Shown: positions 9,493 to 18,612 of the stretch, one piece after another
Layout of the letters: each line of letters begins with the position of its first letter
Numbering within the stretch: the first letter of the stretch is position 1
DNA from: Cryomorphaceae bacterium 1068
GTDB taxonomy: Bacteria > Bacteroidota > Bacteroidia > Flavobacteriales_D > Cryomorphaceae
Assembly (NCBI GenBank): GCA_027214385.1
Contig: JAPVXR010000001.1
Span: 496,001-560,000 of the forward strand
Direction of reading: 5' to 3'
DNA: 64,000 bases
Made by a program: the position numbers and the translations under genes
Notes under the pieces: model-generated
What the model was told of the DNA's origin: nothing
What the model saw: the letters and a program-made list of their open reading frames with translations, nothing else
Database searches by the model: none

Positions 9493-10660
9493 CGGCCGCT
9501 TTTTTGATGATGAATCTTCTTTTTTGCCATGACCAGCTTCTGGCTGCTAAAGCCAAAACAATCGGAATGACCGCCTGATGGAACGACTGAGGAATGACAA
9601 TCCAGAATACCACTATGGTAAAGGTAATAATGGCGTGAACCTTGAAAAATTTACTGCTTGGTTTATTGCGTACTAAGAGAATCGCCCCCCAAATCCAAGA
9701 GGGTGCCGCCCACAGCAAATTAAGGTTCCATTTGGTGGCGCTATGTTCAGTTGCAAACCAAAGCAAAGCGATCACGATGCCTAGAATTCCAATTAGGATG
9801 AAAAAGAAAATGTCAAACCATTTCAGTTTTTTGGGATGAATGAAGATGCCCGTGATGAAACAGAAAATCATCAAGACCCAAAAAATCCATAAGATGGAAG
9901 ACGCATCGGATTTGGTGAGATTGGGATTTTCTGCCAAAACAAGTCCTTCCTTTTTTACCAGTGGCATTAGTTCCCCGTCTCGGAGCACTTTGGCCTTTCC
10001 TAAATTAGCCATCAGGTAATCCGGTAGGAACATCTTCTCTCGAAAGTCGGCCTCCTCATCGCAAGGCATACCCAGTGCTAAATCAATACCCAAGTCGCTC
10101 CAAGGCAGATCGATCAGATAGAGGTCAATCATTTGCCGAAAGGTCGCAGTGGTGTCTGTGCTCACATCAGGATAAACTAAGGATTCTCCCAATAGCCTTT
10201 CCATAACGTCTCGCAGCCGAGTGCTACAATTGTCGTAGAAGAAGTCGTATTTGTAAAACTTGTTTTGCGGCGAGGCATTGTTTTCGAGAAAAGCAAAAAT
10301 CTCCGCCTTTTGATTGGTAGTAAGATTCAACTCTTGACGGTACACCCATCTCCCCTCATATTGGTAAGTCCCTACGAATCGGTTGAAGTCGGTGACGTTT
10401 AGAAAATAGTTGAGCTGACCTCGGCAAAACTTGACGTAAAAATTCGGTGTGTCGAAATCAAAGGTGCCATAGTTGTACACTCGATCGAGCCCTGTGGTGG
10501 GGTCGTATATGTGGAGTGCGCTGTGACCGAATGTTGAGTACAGTTCGTTTCCCGATCCGCAGGTGATTAGCGATACACTCGTTTTCTCACCTATGTTCTG
10601 AGCGGTGAGATTATTGAGGAGAAGTAGAAATAAGATGGTCAACCATCGACGAATTCCCAT
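9476..10660 (-). CDS. DUF4105 membrane protein
   Basis: A 394-residue protein beginning with a signal peptide (MGIRRWLTILFLLLLNNLTAQ). The DUF4105 domain (about 25-230) is recognised by CGSGNELYSTFGHSALHIYD and DNCSTRLRD; the conserved Cys, His and the later Cys resemble a papain/NlpC-like or Lnb-type catalytic arrangement. The Lnb family (lipoprotein N-acylation) shares this periplasmic domain, but function in Bacteroidota is not established. The C-terminal third has four to five hydrophobic helices, so the N-terminal domain should face the periplasm. It heads the overlapping gene set down to 7478. A -7-like TAACTTCG lies 6 bases before the start (10667-10674, minus). Confidence 0.85.
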   Translation of the reverse strand: MGIRRWLTILFLLLLNNLTAQNIGEKTSVSLITCGSGNELYSTFGHSALHIYDPTTGLDRVYNYGTFDFDTPNFYVKFCRGQLNYFLNVTDFNRFVGTYQYEGRWVYRQELNLTTNQKAEIFAFLENNASPQNKFYKYDFFYDNCSTRLRDVMERLLGESLVYPDVSTDTTATFRQMIDLYLIDLPWSDLGIDLALGMPCDEEADFREKMFLPDYLMANLGKAKVLRDGELMPLVKKEGLVLAENPNLTKSDASSILWIFWVLMIFCFITGIFIHPKKLKWFDIFFFILIGILGIVIALLWFATEHSATKWNLNLLWAAPSWIWGAILLVRNKPSSKFFKVHAIITFTIVVFWIVIPQSFHQAVIPIVLALAARSWSWQKRRFIIKKAADAPQV

Positions 10661-10666
10661 GGCGGC

Positions 10667-10674
10667 CGAAGTTA
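10667..10674 (-). promoter_or_regulatory. -7-like element TAACTTCG
   Basis: One mismatch to TAnnTTTG, 6 bases before the ATG of the DUF4105 gene. No -33 element is visible, so support is weak. Confidence 0.25.
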
Positions 10675-10691
10675 ACTAAAAACAGTCGAGC

Positions 10692-12956
10692 TTAATGAAG
10701 CAGTGTCTTAAGTTTCACTAACGACTCCTCATTATGCGGACGGTAGATTGCTTCGTTGATCATTTTCTTTTCCAGAGCGGTGAGGTGCCAGCTCAATGGA
10801 ATTTCTTCATCTAACTCATAGCGCAACTCCAAAGGAATTTTATAAATGGGTACCTCATATGACGATTGCAAGATTTCAAGGAGTTGATCCATATTGTAAT
10901 CTTGGTCATTGAAGTAATTTCCATAGAACGATCCGATCGGATTTGTTAAGCGATCGAGAATGGAGACATTGCCTTCTTTGGGTTCGGTAAATTTCTCTGT
11001 GTCTCGAATCTGAAGTATGATAATACCGCTGGTGTTTTCTTCAATCCAATCCTGAAATACCTTAAGGTACTGGGCCGTGATTTTGGTACCTAGGTTATCC
11101 CTGAGCCCTGCGTCCATCACTTCTATTTTCGGCTCTGTGGGCAGATTGGCATAGGGCATGATGTAGGGGAAAGTGGCGTTCATCCGAAGCGCTGACGTAA
11201 AGCGCAAATCATTGGCATCGTGCTGCGAAAAGATTCTGCCGAATTCGATGTTTTCACTGCCAATATTGAGCTGATCTCTTAAGTCGGGATATTCATAACT
11301 CAGAAAAGAAATGGGCTGGGATGATATGAGTAATCGCCTACCGTCATTTGTAATAGAAGGTGCCATCACAATCATGGGAATCAATCCACCCGAAACCGGT
11401 TTATAATAGTCATGAAGTTTTTTGTTCATGACGTTGTCCGTATTGCGATTAAGCTGGTTTTCGAATGTCTTTCCTCTGTCGAGGATGTAAGATTTCCCAT
11501 CAACCTGTGTCCTTCTGAAGCGAATAAAAATATCGTTTGTCGCGAAAGTGAACAGGACACGATTGAGAATATCACTTGAAGATTTATCTCGGTATGTCTG
11601 GCCGTATATGCTCTCGCCTAAAGAATCTTTTCTCAGTACCAGTTCTCTGAAAAAGGAAGCCCCGATTATTCCCCCTGACGAGCCAGTCATCAATACGGAA
11701 TGTTGCATCAGTTTACCTAGTGTTATGCTGTCTGCGTATTGCAGGGTGCGCATTGTCCAAAGTGTCGACCTAAGGCCACCCCCCGTCGCATTTACAATTA
11801 CCAGTTTTGGCTTTTCAGACTTGTCTCTTCCACCGATCTGAATCACTTTTGATTTCAAGATTCGCTCATGGTGCTCCCTGTCGATATTTACTCGAACCAG
11901 ATCGTTGTTCAAGCTATCAATGGTGGCAAGATTGTAGGCCACCGGCTCCTTGTCATAGTTGAGGCCGTAAGCGTAATTGGCTTGATTCAAAATGTCCCAA
12001 TTCGAAGAAGCCCAGTTTACCAAAAGAAAGAGAATCACGAAGAAAGTCAGCGTCCACCCTTTAAGTCGGGACATGACAATGCTGATGGCCATCAATACTA
12101 CCGTAAATACCAAGCATACACTAGCGGCAGCTGGTATCACAAAAAAATCGTTGTGTTGAAAGATTCCGATCACAAAGAAGACTAGTACGATAATGGCTTC
12201 AAAAAGAGAAGCGTTCACGTGGTTTTGGTAGAAGACTTTTTTCAGTGTTTCAGTATCGTAGTGTTGCGATTCGCGAGCCAGATTCACCCGAAACGGATTT
12301 ACCAGATACGTATCAACTCTCCAGCGTGAGCCCTCGGTGACGCTCGGAATTCTATACCCCCTTTTTTTATTGCGGGCTATACTCTTCTCTAGTTTCGCTT
12401 CAAACTCAGCTTCCGAAAGCCCTGTAATTTTGAAGATGTTTTTATTGGTAGGGAAAAAGTAAATAAATGCCAAGCCGATGAACAGGGCGTTTCCAAAAAG
12501 GAAAGCCGACATGTCTAGGAAAATCTCAAAACTGGTCTTTAGTTCGATCGCTCCCAAGAAAGCTGAAGAACTCCAGATATAGGTAATAATAAATGCAACA
12601 GGTATAATGAAGTTGTTGATGCAAAACTTAAAGAATGGTCTTGAGAGTGTTCCTAGGAAAGGGAAACGATGTGCATGGTTAATGTAGGTGTATATGTTGA
12701 ATGCCATAATAAAGGCACCCAAGGCAAAACCAAGAATCATGAATGAAGTGATCCCCACAACGCCTTGATATTCCGGGGAAAGAAATTGAGAAGGAATTCC
12801 CAGTTTGTTGGCGAAAGCCTGGGTTGTAAATGCGAATAGAACGATCCAAAATAATAACAAGAAGTGGTTTCGCTTCAAATGGAGCAATGCCAATTGAAAC
12901 GGAAAAAAGTACCAAAATCGATTTTGCTTCTGCCTATTTGTGGGCTTAGCTACCAT
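10692..12956 (-). CDS. Patatin-like phospholipase with N-terminal membrane domain
   Basis: A 754-residue protein in two halves. Residues 1 to about 345 hold roughly seven hydrophobic helices broken by a soluble loop (about 185-245). The C-terminal half is a patatin-like acyl hydrolase with an oxyanion loop (TGGGLRS, near 387), the nucleophile elbow TGSSGG (near 423; the patatin consensus is GxSxG) and the catalytic Asp in DAGLRDNLG (near 613). It should cleave acyl esters of phospholipids or related lipids at the inner membrane, using the Ser-Asp dyad. Patatins are usually soluble or fused to a beta-barrel (PlpD, T5d); a multi-helix membrane fusion is less common. It is separated by 31 bases from the DUF4105 gene downstream and by 54 bases from ftcD upstream, all on the minus strand. 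Confidence 0.85.
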   Translation of the reverse strand: MVAKPTNRQKQNRFWYFFPFQLALLHLKRNHFLLLFWIVLFAFTTQAFANKLGIPSQFLSPEYQGVVGITSFMILGFALGAFIMAFNIYTYINHAHRFPFLGTLSRPFFKFCINNFIIPVAFIITYIWSSSAFLGAIELKTSFEIFLDMSAFLFGNALFIGLAFIYFFPTNKNIFKITGLSEAEFEAKLEKSIARNKKRGYRIPSVTEGSRWRVDTYLVNPFRVNLARESQHYDTETLKKVFYQNHVNASLFEAIIVLVFFVIGIFQHNDFFVIPAAASVCLVFTVVLMAISIVMSRLKGWTLTFFVILFLLVNWASSNWDILNQANYAYGLNYDKEPVAYNLATIDSLNNDLVRVNIDREHHERILKSKVIQIGGRDKSEKPKLVIVNATGGGLRSTLWTMRTLQYADSITLGKLMQHSVLMTGSSGGIIGASFFRELVLRKDSLGESIYGQTYRDKSSSDILNRVLFTFATNDIFIRFRRTQVDGKSYILDRGKTFENQLNRNTDNVMNKKLHDYYKPVSGGLIPMIVMAPSITNDGRRLLISSQPISFLSYEYPDLRDQLNIGSENIEFGRIFSQHDANDLRFTSALRMNATFPYIMPYANLPTEPKIEVMDAGLRDNLGTKITAQYLKVFQDWIEENTSGIIILQIRDTEKFTEPKEGNVSILDRLTNPIGSFYGNYFNDQDYNMDQLLEILQSSYEVPIYKIPLELRYELDEEIPLSWHLTALEKKMINEAIYRPHNEESLVKLKTLLH

Positions 12957-13010
12957 AAGGGGTGTTCTTCTTGTTACTTACGCAAAACCATCTACTTCGG
13001 TTATCCTGCT

Positions 13011-14702
13011 TTATGCGATTGCCTTCATCACTTTTTTATTGATTTCTTTTTCGTGCTCATCTGCTGCCTTTTCTAACTTTTCAACTTCCGAAATAGCCTG
13101 ACTTACAAAGTCTAAATCATTGAATCCTTTTAGGTTGATTCGCACATTCATGGCAGCTCCTTTTACAGCTGCCCGAGCGCATAGAGCTCCGACCCCCGCA
13201 TCAGTAATGGAATTCGGATTACCAATTTCTACCATGGCTTTGATCACTCCAAAAGATTCGTTTGCCAGGCGAGCCACTTTCAAAGGAACTTCTGCCGCAT
13301 ATTTTGTGGCATCTGAAATCGCCTTTTTTCTGGCTTGAATTTCTTCGGGCTTGTCTTTTGGCATTCCGAAGGCCTTCATGATTTCGTTGAAGGCCGCCGT
13401 ATCTTCATCAACGGCTGCAATGAGTTTTTCTTTCAATTCCTGACCTTTCTCGGCCCATTGGGAGAATTCTGACCATCGGTCATCCCATCCGCGCTTGTGC
13501 GAAGAAAGATTAGCCACCATAGTTGCGAGCGAAATTCCCAAACTACCGATGTAAGCCGAAACACTTCCACCTCCCGGGGCGGGAGATTCTGAAGCAGTTT
13601 CATCCGCAAAAGCTGTCAAACTCATATCGACCAATTTCTTAGTCGAATCATCTTTGATCATGTACTCGATCACTTTTTTGTATGGATCGAAAGGGGTCAG
13701 GTCATCTAATCCGAGACTCTTTACGGCAATTTTTACTTTCTCAGATTCCGAGATGCCCAATGAGCGCTCTTGCTTTTTCAGAAAGTAATCTGCCGCATCG
13801 AGCAGTGATTGAAGCGGAACCAAACCTACAATTTCTGAACCCGTGACGCGGATTCCGCGATCTCTTGCCTTCTCGCAAGCTTCGTCAAACGCCTTGTGCA
13901 CTGGGGTGATTTTGATATTTGTGAGATTCAGCGAAAGCTGGGCAATGCCATATTCCTCAATGTACCACCCAATTCCTTTTACCGCTTTCAGCGTCCCCGG
14001 TATTCTGACTGGCTCTCCGTTTTCGTCGGTGACTACTTTGCCGGTAAGGCCATCTCCATCTTTCTTCACTCTTCCTGCCTCGCGTATATCAAAGGCGATG
14101 GCATTAGCTCTTCGAGCCGAAGTTGTATTCAAATTGACGTTGTAGGCTACCAAGAAGTCTCGCGCCGAAATTGCTGTCGCTCCTGTTCCTTTCACCGAGT
14201 CGTTAAATTCAGCAGGGCCGAAATCGGGCTTCCATTCGGGCTTACTCAGTTTGTCCAAGCCTTCGTATTCACCCGATCGGCAGTAGGCCAGGTTTTTACG
14301 TTTTGGCTCTTTGGCTGCATTCTCGTAGAAATAGCCTGGAATTCCCAACTCTCTTCCTACTCGTTCGCCGAGTTTGTGAGCGTATTTGGCAACTTCTTCC
14401 ATCTCAATTCCTGAGATAGGCACCAGCGGACAAACATCGGTAGCGCCCATTCGTGGATGCTCTCCTTTCTGCTTGCGCATGTCAATCAGTTCACTCGCCT
14501 TTTTGATCAATCGAAAAGCCGCTTCAATAACGGGTTCGGGAGCACCGACAAAGGTGATCACCGTGCGGTTAGTGCTCTTACCCGGATCTACGTCCAAGAG
14601 CTTTACACCCTCGACGGTTTCTACGACTGAGGCGATTTCTTTAATGATCTTAGGGTCTCGTCCCTCGCTAATGTTGGGGACGCATTCGATGAGTGCTGAC
14701 AT
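13011..14702 (-). CDS. ftcD: Bifunctional glutamate formimidoyltransferase / formimidoyltetrahydrofolate cyclodeaminase
   Basis: A 563-residue enzyme, close to the 541 residues of mammalian FTCD. The N-terminal formiminotransferase part (about 1-325) begins LIECVPNISEGRD and contains HPRMGATDVCPLVPI. The C-terminal cyclodeaminase (about 359-563) begins with LTAFADETASESPAPGGGS, the diagnostic PAPGGGS motif. It transfers the formimino group from N-formimino-L-glutamate to tetrahydrofolate and releases ammonia to give 5,10-methenyl-THF, the last step of one histidine degradation route, in the cytoplasm. I chose the ATG at 14702: the longer frame from 14771 adds 23 residues not found in the family. 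No hut genes are adjacent. It is divergent from surE with about 120 bases between starts. Confidence 0.95.
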   Translation of the reverse strand: MSALIECVPNISEGRDPKIIKEIASVVETVEGVKLLDVDPGKSTNRTVITFVGAPEPVIEAAFRLIKKASELIDMRKQKGEHPRMGATDVCPLVPISGIEMEEVAKYAHKLGERVGRELGIPGYFYENAAKEPKRKNLAYCRSGEYEGLDKLSKPEWKPDFGPAEFNDSVKGTGATAISARDFLVAYNVNLNTTSARRANAIAFDIREAGRVKKDGDGLTGKVVTDENGEPVRIPGTLKAVKGIGWYIEEYGIAQLSLNLTNIKITPVHKAFDEACEKARDRGIRVTGSEIVGLVPLQSLLDAADYFLKKQERSLGISESEKVKIAVKSLGLDDLTPFDPYKKVIEYMIKDDSTKKLVDMSLTAFADETASESPAPGGGSVSAYIGSLGISLATMVANLSSHKRGWDDRWSEFSQWAEKGQELKEKLIAAVDEDTAAFNEIMKAFGMPKDKPEEIQARKKAISDATKYAAEVPLKVARLANESFGVIKAMVEIGNPNSITDAGVGALCARAAVKGAAMNVRINLKGFNDLDFVSQAISEVEKLEKAADEHEKEINKKVMKAIA

Positions 14703-14807
14703 GTTGATTTTATTCAGGTGGTTCGGGGGTCGAATATATGAATTCGCTATGGGTATGATGAAGAGATTCAAGTCTTTTTCAAAGCGATTTTTCGGTTTCT
14801 TTTTCTT

Positions 14808-14815
14808 TAGTTTTG
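14808..14815 (+). promoter_or_regulatory. Bacteroidota -7 element (TAGTTTTG) of surE
   Basis: Exact TAnnTTTG ending 6 bases before the ATG at 14822, so the transcript should begin at or within about 2 bases of the start codon. No clear -33 element. Confidence 0.5.
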
Positions 14816-14821
14816 TCCAAC

Positions 14822-15604
14822 ATGAGCGAAAAAAAAGAAAGGCCTCTCATCCTCGTTACTAATGACGATGGAATTACGGCAGGCGGTATTAGAAGCCTCA
14901 TCGAGGTTGCGCAAGAATTTGGTGATGTTTGGGTAGTAGCTCCCGATAGCCCTCAAAGTGGAATGGGACATGCTATCACGGTGCACGATATTCTTCGATT
15001 AGAAGAAGTCAGTGATGTGGAAGGAGTAACGGAATTCAGCTGCACGGGCACTCCGGTAGATTGCGTTAAGCTTGCCATTTACCGCGTTCTCAAGAGGAAG
15101 CCTGATTTGCTTCTATCTGGAATTAATCACGGAGCAAATTACAGCATCAATGTCATTTACTCCGGTACCATGTCGGCCGCGGTAGAAGGAGCAGTGGAGG
15201 GTATTCCATCTATTGGATTCTCCTTGCTCGATCACAGTGCCGAAGCTGATTTTACAGCCAGTAAAGAAGTGGTAAGAAAAGTGGTAAAGAACGCCTTAGA
15301 GAAGGGTGTCCCCAAGAATACTTGCTTGAATGTAAATATTCCCAATGTCTCGATCGAAGAGATCAAAGGTATTCGGGTTTGCCGTCAGGCGAAAGCTTCT
15401 TGGGAAGATGATTTTGAGCCGCGAAAAGATCCTTCGGGAAAAATCTATTATTGGATAACCGGAAAGTTTGTAAATCCCGACAAAGGGGACGATACCGATG
15501 TTTGGGCATTGGATCACAATTATGTGTCCGTCGTTCCCGTTCAATTTGACCTCACAGCTCACCACGCTATGGCCGAGCTAAACGAATGGGATTATGATGC
15601 CTAA
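14822..15604 (+). CDS. surE: 5'/3'-nucleotidase SurE
   Basis: A 260-residue SurE-family nucleotidase. The N-terminal ILVTNDDGI puts the metal-binding Asp pair at residues 15-16; PQSGMGHAIT supplies the conserved Ser, and SGINHGANY the conserved Asn. The enzyme removes phosphate from nucleoside monophosphates in the cytoplasm and is linked to stationary-phase survival in other bacteria. I start at the ATG at 14822 rather than a TTG at 14813, which lies inside the -7 element. The gene overlaps the following small membrane protein gene, and the order surE, small gene, lpxB suggests one transcript. Confidence 0.95.
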   Translation: MSEKKERPLILVTNDDGITAGGIRSLIEVAQEFGDVWVVAPDSPQSGMGHAITVHDILRLEEVSDVEGVTEFSCTGTPVDCVKLAIYRVLKRKPDLLLSGINHGANYSINVIYSGTMSAAVEGAVEGIPSIGFSLLDHSAEADFTASKEVVRKVVKNALEKGVPKNTCLNVNIPNVSIEEIKGIRVCRQAKASWEDDFEPRKDPSGKIYYWITGKFVNPDKGDDTDVWALDHNYVSVVPVQFDLTAHHAMAELNEWDYDA

Positions 15605-15902
15605 GAAAAAGTATGACAGTATGCCCCTGGGCTTGGCTGCGGGATTGATAAGCCCATTGATCGGTTTTGCCATCTACGGATTGCTGTGGTCCATCTACTT
15701 CGAAAAACCATTCGATTATTTTATTAATACCATATTCATCGGAGTTCAGGCTTTTCAATCTTCCATTGTGGCCCTCAGCTTGATTTTCAATCTGGTTCCT
15801 TTTTTCGTTTTTCTTCGTTCTGATCGATACCGAAGCGGAAGAGGAGTTCTGCTGGCTCTGTTTATCTACGTTCCTTTGGTTCTTTACCTTCGCTTCTGGT
15901 AA
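15594..15902 (+). CDS. Small hypothetical membrane protein
   Basis: A 102-residue protein with three predicted hydrophobic segments (about 13-35, 48-72 and 82-100) separated by short basic loops (RSDRYRSGRG). I do not recognise a named family. It overlaps surE by 11 bases and shares one base with lpxB (TAATG), so it is translationally coupled on both sides, and the overlap with two housekeeping genes argues that it is real. A second ATG lies immediately after the first (15597). A role at the inner membrane next to lipid A synthesis is plausible from position only. Confidence 0.75.
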   Translation: MMPKKKYDSMPLGLAAGLISPLIGFAIYGLLWSIYFEKPFDYFINTIFIGVQAFQSSIVALSLIFNLVPFFVFLRSDRYRSGRGVLLALFIYVPLVLYLRFW

Positions 15903-17023
15903 TGAAGTATTATATCATATCAGGCGAAGCTTCGGGCGACTTGCACGGAAGCAATTTGGTTAAGGAAATCATTAAGAAGGATTCGGATGCAGAAATTCGC
16001 GCTTGGGGTGGTGACTTGATGAGCGAAGCGGGGGCCGATGTGGTCAAGCACTATCGCGATTTGGCCTTTATGGGTTTTGCTGAAGTTATTGCCAATATTG
16101 GCACTATTCTGAAAAACTTCAAGCTCTGCAAAGCCGATATTCTCAGCTTTTCTCCCGATGTCTTGATCTTAATTGACTATCCAGGGTTCAACCTTCGGAT
16201 GGCGGAGTTTGCCCACAAAGAAGGAATTAAAGTCTTTTATTACATCTCTCCGCAAATCTGGGCTTGGAAACAAAATCGGGTAAAGAAGATCAAGGCCTAC
16301 GTAGACGAGATGTATGTCATTCTCCCCTTTGAAAAAGACTTTTACGCCAAGTTTGACGTGGATGTGCATTTTGTTGGCCACCCACTGATTGATGCCGTTG
16401 ATCAGTTTAAAGAAACCCTTCCCGATCAGGAACTGTTTTTTAAAGAGCACGGAATGTCAGACAGACCGCTTGTCTTGCTCATGCCGGGCAGTCGTAAGCA
16501 AGAGATTAGTAAGAAGCTTCCGCTAATGCTGCAAGTAGCCGAGAAGCACCCTGAATATCATTTTGTGGTTGCGGGAGCTCCGGGGCAGAACGCGGAATAC
16601 TACCATGAATTTATAGGTAAGTCAAAGGTGCAGCTGATCTCCGGAAAGACTTACCAGCTCCTTTCTTATGCTCGCGCTGCTCTTGTGGCATCGGGCACGG
16701 CAACACTTGAGACAGCCATTTTTAGAGTGCCACAAGTCGTTTGTTACAGAGGAGGGTTTATCTCATATGTGATTGCCAAAAATCTGGTGAAGATCAAGTA
16801 TATCTCCCTGGTCAATTTGATCATGGATCGAGAAGTAGTGAAGGAATTGATCCAAACCGAATTCAATTTCAAGAATCTCGATTCGGAGTTTTCCAAAATT
16901 GCAAAGGACGGGGAACCCCGCGCCAAGCAGCTACGAGAGTACGACGAGCTCTATGACAAACTCGGCGGAAAGGGTGCTTCTGCGCTTACCGCAGAACTCA
17001 TGTTGAAAAGTCTGAATGATTGA
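15902..17023 (+). CDS. lpxB: Lipid-A-disaccharide synthase
   Basis: A 373-residue GT19 glycosyltransferase of lipid A synthesis. It begins MKYYIISGEASGDLHGSNL, the family signature, and has YISPQIWAWK, FVGHPLID and LMPGSRKQEI, the donor-binding region, followed by VASGTATLE. It joins UDP-2,3-diacylglucosamine with lipid X to give the tetra-acyl disaccharide 1-phosphate at the cytoplasmic face of the inner membrane. Length is normal for the family. It overlaps the upstream membrane protein gene by one base, so it depends on translation coupled from surE. A SpoIID-like gene follows after 36 bases. Confidence 0.96.
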   Translation: MKYYIISGEASGDLHGSNLVKEIIKKDSDAEIRAWGGDLMSEAGADVVKHYRDLAFMGFAEVIANIGTILKNFKLCKADILSFSPDVLILIDYPGFNLRMAEFAHKEGIKVFYYISPQIWAWKQNRVKKIKAYVDEMYVILPFEKDFYAKFDVDVHFVGHPLIDAVDQFKETLPDQELFFKEHGMSDRPLVLLMPGSRKQEISKKLPLMLQVAEKHPEYHFVVAGAPGQNAEYYHEFIGKSKVQLISGKTYQLLSYARAALVASGTATLETAIFRVPQVVCYRGGFISYVIAKNLVKIKYISLVNLIMDREVVKELIQTEFNFKNLDSEFSKIAKDGEPRAKQLREYDELYDKLGGKGASALTAELMLKSLND

Positions 17024-17047
17024 TAGGAGATGCCATCACCAGCATGC

Positions 17048-17055
17048 TAATTTCG
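17048..17055 (+). promoter_or_regulatory. -7-like element TAATTTCG
   Basis: One mismatch to TAnnTTTG, ending 4 bases before the ATG of the SpoIID-like gene. No -33 match; it could be chance. Confidence 0.25.
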
Positions 17056-17059
17056 TTTT

Positions 17060-18229
17060 ATGAGAGGAGCCTTTCTCGCATTTTTTCTTTTGGTCTCATA
17101 TTTCTCAAATGCAGCTACTGATTTTGAGTTGATTGACATTGGAATCCTTGATCCGATAAACCCGTCAGCTGTGCAGGTTATTCCTGAAATAGGATCATTT
17201 GCGGTCATTGCTGATGGTCACAATGAGGCTACAATAAGGGCAGGTGAAAGAGTTAGTCTTTCTTTATCCAACGGGCGGGTGAAGGTGAGTTTCCCCGGAA
17301 GGACACTAGGTCTTTTCAAAGAGGTTCGACTCATGAGTCTGACTGATGAGGGCTTTTTCAGAATCTATGTCTTGTCACCCAAAAAGGACGAAAGGGTATA
17401 TGACGATCACCTGATCATAAAACCACTCAAAAATGAACTTCGATTAATCAATCGGGTGAATTTGGAAAAGTACGTTGCGGGTGTCGTTGAAGCAGAGTCG
17501 GGTAAAGAAAAGGAGCTGGAGTTCTATAAAGTACAAGCCATTATTTCCAGGACTTATGCCTTGAGTAATCGGCGCAAGTTTTTAGCGAAAGGCTTTAACC
17601 TGAATGACCTCGTCGATAGTCAGGTATACCACGGTAAGTGCCGCTGGGAGCCAAGTATTCTTGAAGCGGTGCGCCAAACCGAAGGGAAAGTTTTGGTGGA
17701 TAGTGAAATGAATCTTGTTACCGCTGCATTTCATTCAAACAGCGGTGGTGAGACGGTGAGTAGCGATGATGTTTGGTCCAAGCAGCTGCCCTATTTAAGC
17801 CCGCGATCAGACGAGTTTTCCCGAACAGGGGAGCACTACACATGGGAGCAAAAGGTCCACAGGAATAAATGGCTGGAGTACCTTTATCAGAAATACGACC
17901 TTTCTAATCAGGATGAGCAAATCTCCGAGATGGCTACCAATTACAAACAGCCAAATCGTCAAGTATTTTTTATTGATCCGGCTTACAAGATCCCGCTCAA
18001 AGACATCCGAATGGATTGGAAATTGAAGTCAACCTTTTTTGACATCACGTCGGATGGAGACTCCTTAGTCATTTCCGGAAAAGGCTTCGGACATGGCATT
18101 GGTTTGAGTCAAGAAGGAGCCATGCGGATGGCCGAATTGGGTTTTGGCTATGTCGACATACTGCACTTCTACTATGATGATGTGCACGTGATCGATCTAC
18201 GTGCACTGGATTTCTTTAGAGAGGAATAG
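17060..18229 (+). CDS. SpoIID/LytB domain protein
   Basis: A 389-residue protein with a signal peptide (MRGAFLAFFLLVSYFSNAA). The SpoIID domain begins near residue 130 (INRVNLEKYVAGVVEAESG) and ends with GKGFGHGIGLSQEGAMRMA near 340, the conserved GHGxGxSQxGA block. SpoIID of Bacillus is a lytic transglycosylase that cuts denuded glycan strands; Gram-negative relatives are probably periplasmic cell-wall enzymes. Glu within VEAESG is the candidate catalytic acid. A -7-like TAATTTCG ends 4 bases before the ATG (17048-17055). Its end lies 5 bases from the convergent TerB-like gene. Confidence 0.88.
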   Translation: MRGAFLAFFLLVSYFSNAATDFELIDIGILDPINPSAVQVIPEIGSFAVIADGHNEATIRAGERVSLSLSNGRVKVSFPGRTLGLFKEVRLMSLTDEGFFRIYVLSPKKDERVYDDHLIIKPLKNELRLINRVNLEKYVAGVVEAESGKEKELEFYKVQAIISRTYALSNRRKFLAKGFNLNDLVDSQVYHGKCRWEPSILEAVRQTEGKVLVDSEMNLVTAAFHSNSGGETVSSDDVWSKQLPYLSPRSDEFSRTGEHYTWEQKVHRNKWLEYLYQKYDLSNQDEQISEMATNYKQPNRQVFFIDPAYKIPLKDIRMDWKLKSTFFDITSDGDSLVISGKGFGHGIGLSQEGAMRMAELGFGYVDILHFYYDDVHVIDLRALDFFREE

Positions 18230-18236
18230 CCTCTCT
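18218..18236. terminator. Palindrome between convergent genes, possible weak terminator
   Basis: AGAGAGG and CCTCTCT form a 7-bp stem around a 5-base loop exactly over the two convergent stop codons. There is no T run on either side, so termination activity is uncertain. Confidence 0.3.
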
Positions 18237-18612
18237 AGAGGTTGTTATAGAGTTCCGTATAGTCCTGGGGTAGCTTGTTTTCAGAAAGGTACTTTTCAAG
18301 TTTTGTGACTTTCTCTTTCGGGATATGCATTCTTTCTCCGATCTCCTCAAGTAGCCTTTTTTCTTCATCACTTCCCATAAAGTCCACCTGAGTCAAAACG
18401 ATGAGTTCACAGAAATGTCTTACTCTCGTTTCATCGTTGGTGGGAACCATTTTTGATGCGATCTCAGGACTTCGGGCTATTCGTGTGAAGGCCACATTAT
18501 CTATTCCCATTCGGGCTGCAACTCCTTGAATAAAAAGGGATTCCATCGGATGCATAATTCCATCGGCTTTTGCCAATGTAATAAGGTTGGCTAAGTGAGA
18601 TTCTTTTTCCAT
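18235..18612 (-). CDS. TerB-like helical protein
   Basis: A 125-residue all-helical acidic protein resembling the TerB (tellurite resistance B) fold: an opening helix LANLITLAKADGIMHPMES, the typical first-helix pattern in which acidic and His residues line a metal site, and a later FMGSDEEKRLLEEIGE helix. TerB proteins are thought to bind metal and act in envelope or phage stress systems. Its ATG shares one base with the stop of the giant ATPase gene (TAATG), so it is the last gene of the six-gene minus-strand operon starting at 27550. The family call is moderate because the protein is small and only the pattern is visible. Confidence 0.65.
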   Translation of the reverse strand: MEKESHLANLITLAKADGIMHPMESLFIQGVAARMGIDNVAFTRIARSPEIASKMVPTNDETRVRHFCELIVLTQVDFMGSDEEKRLLEEIGERMHIPKEKVTKLEKYLSENKLPQDYTELYNNL

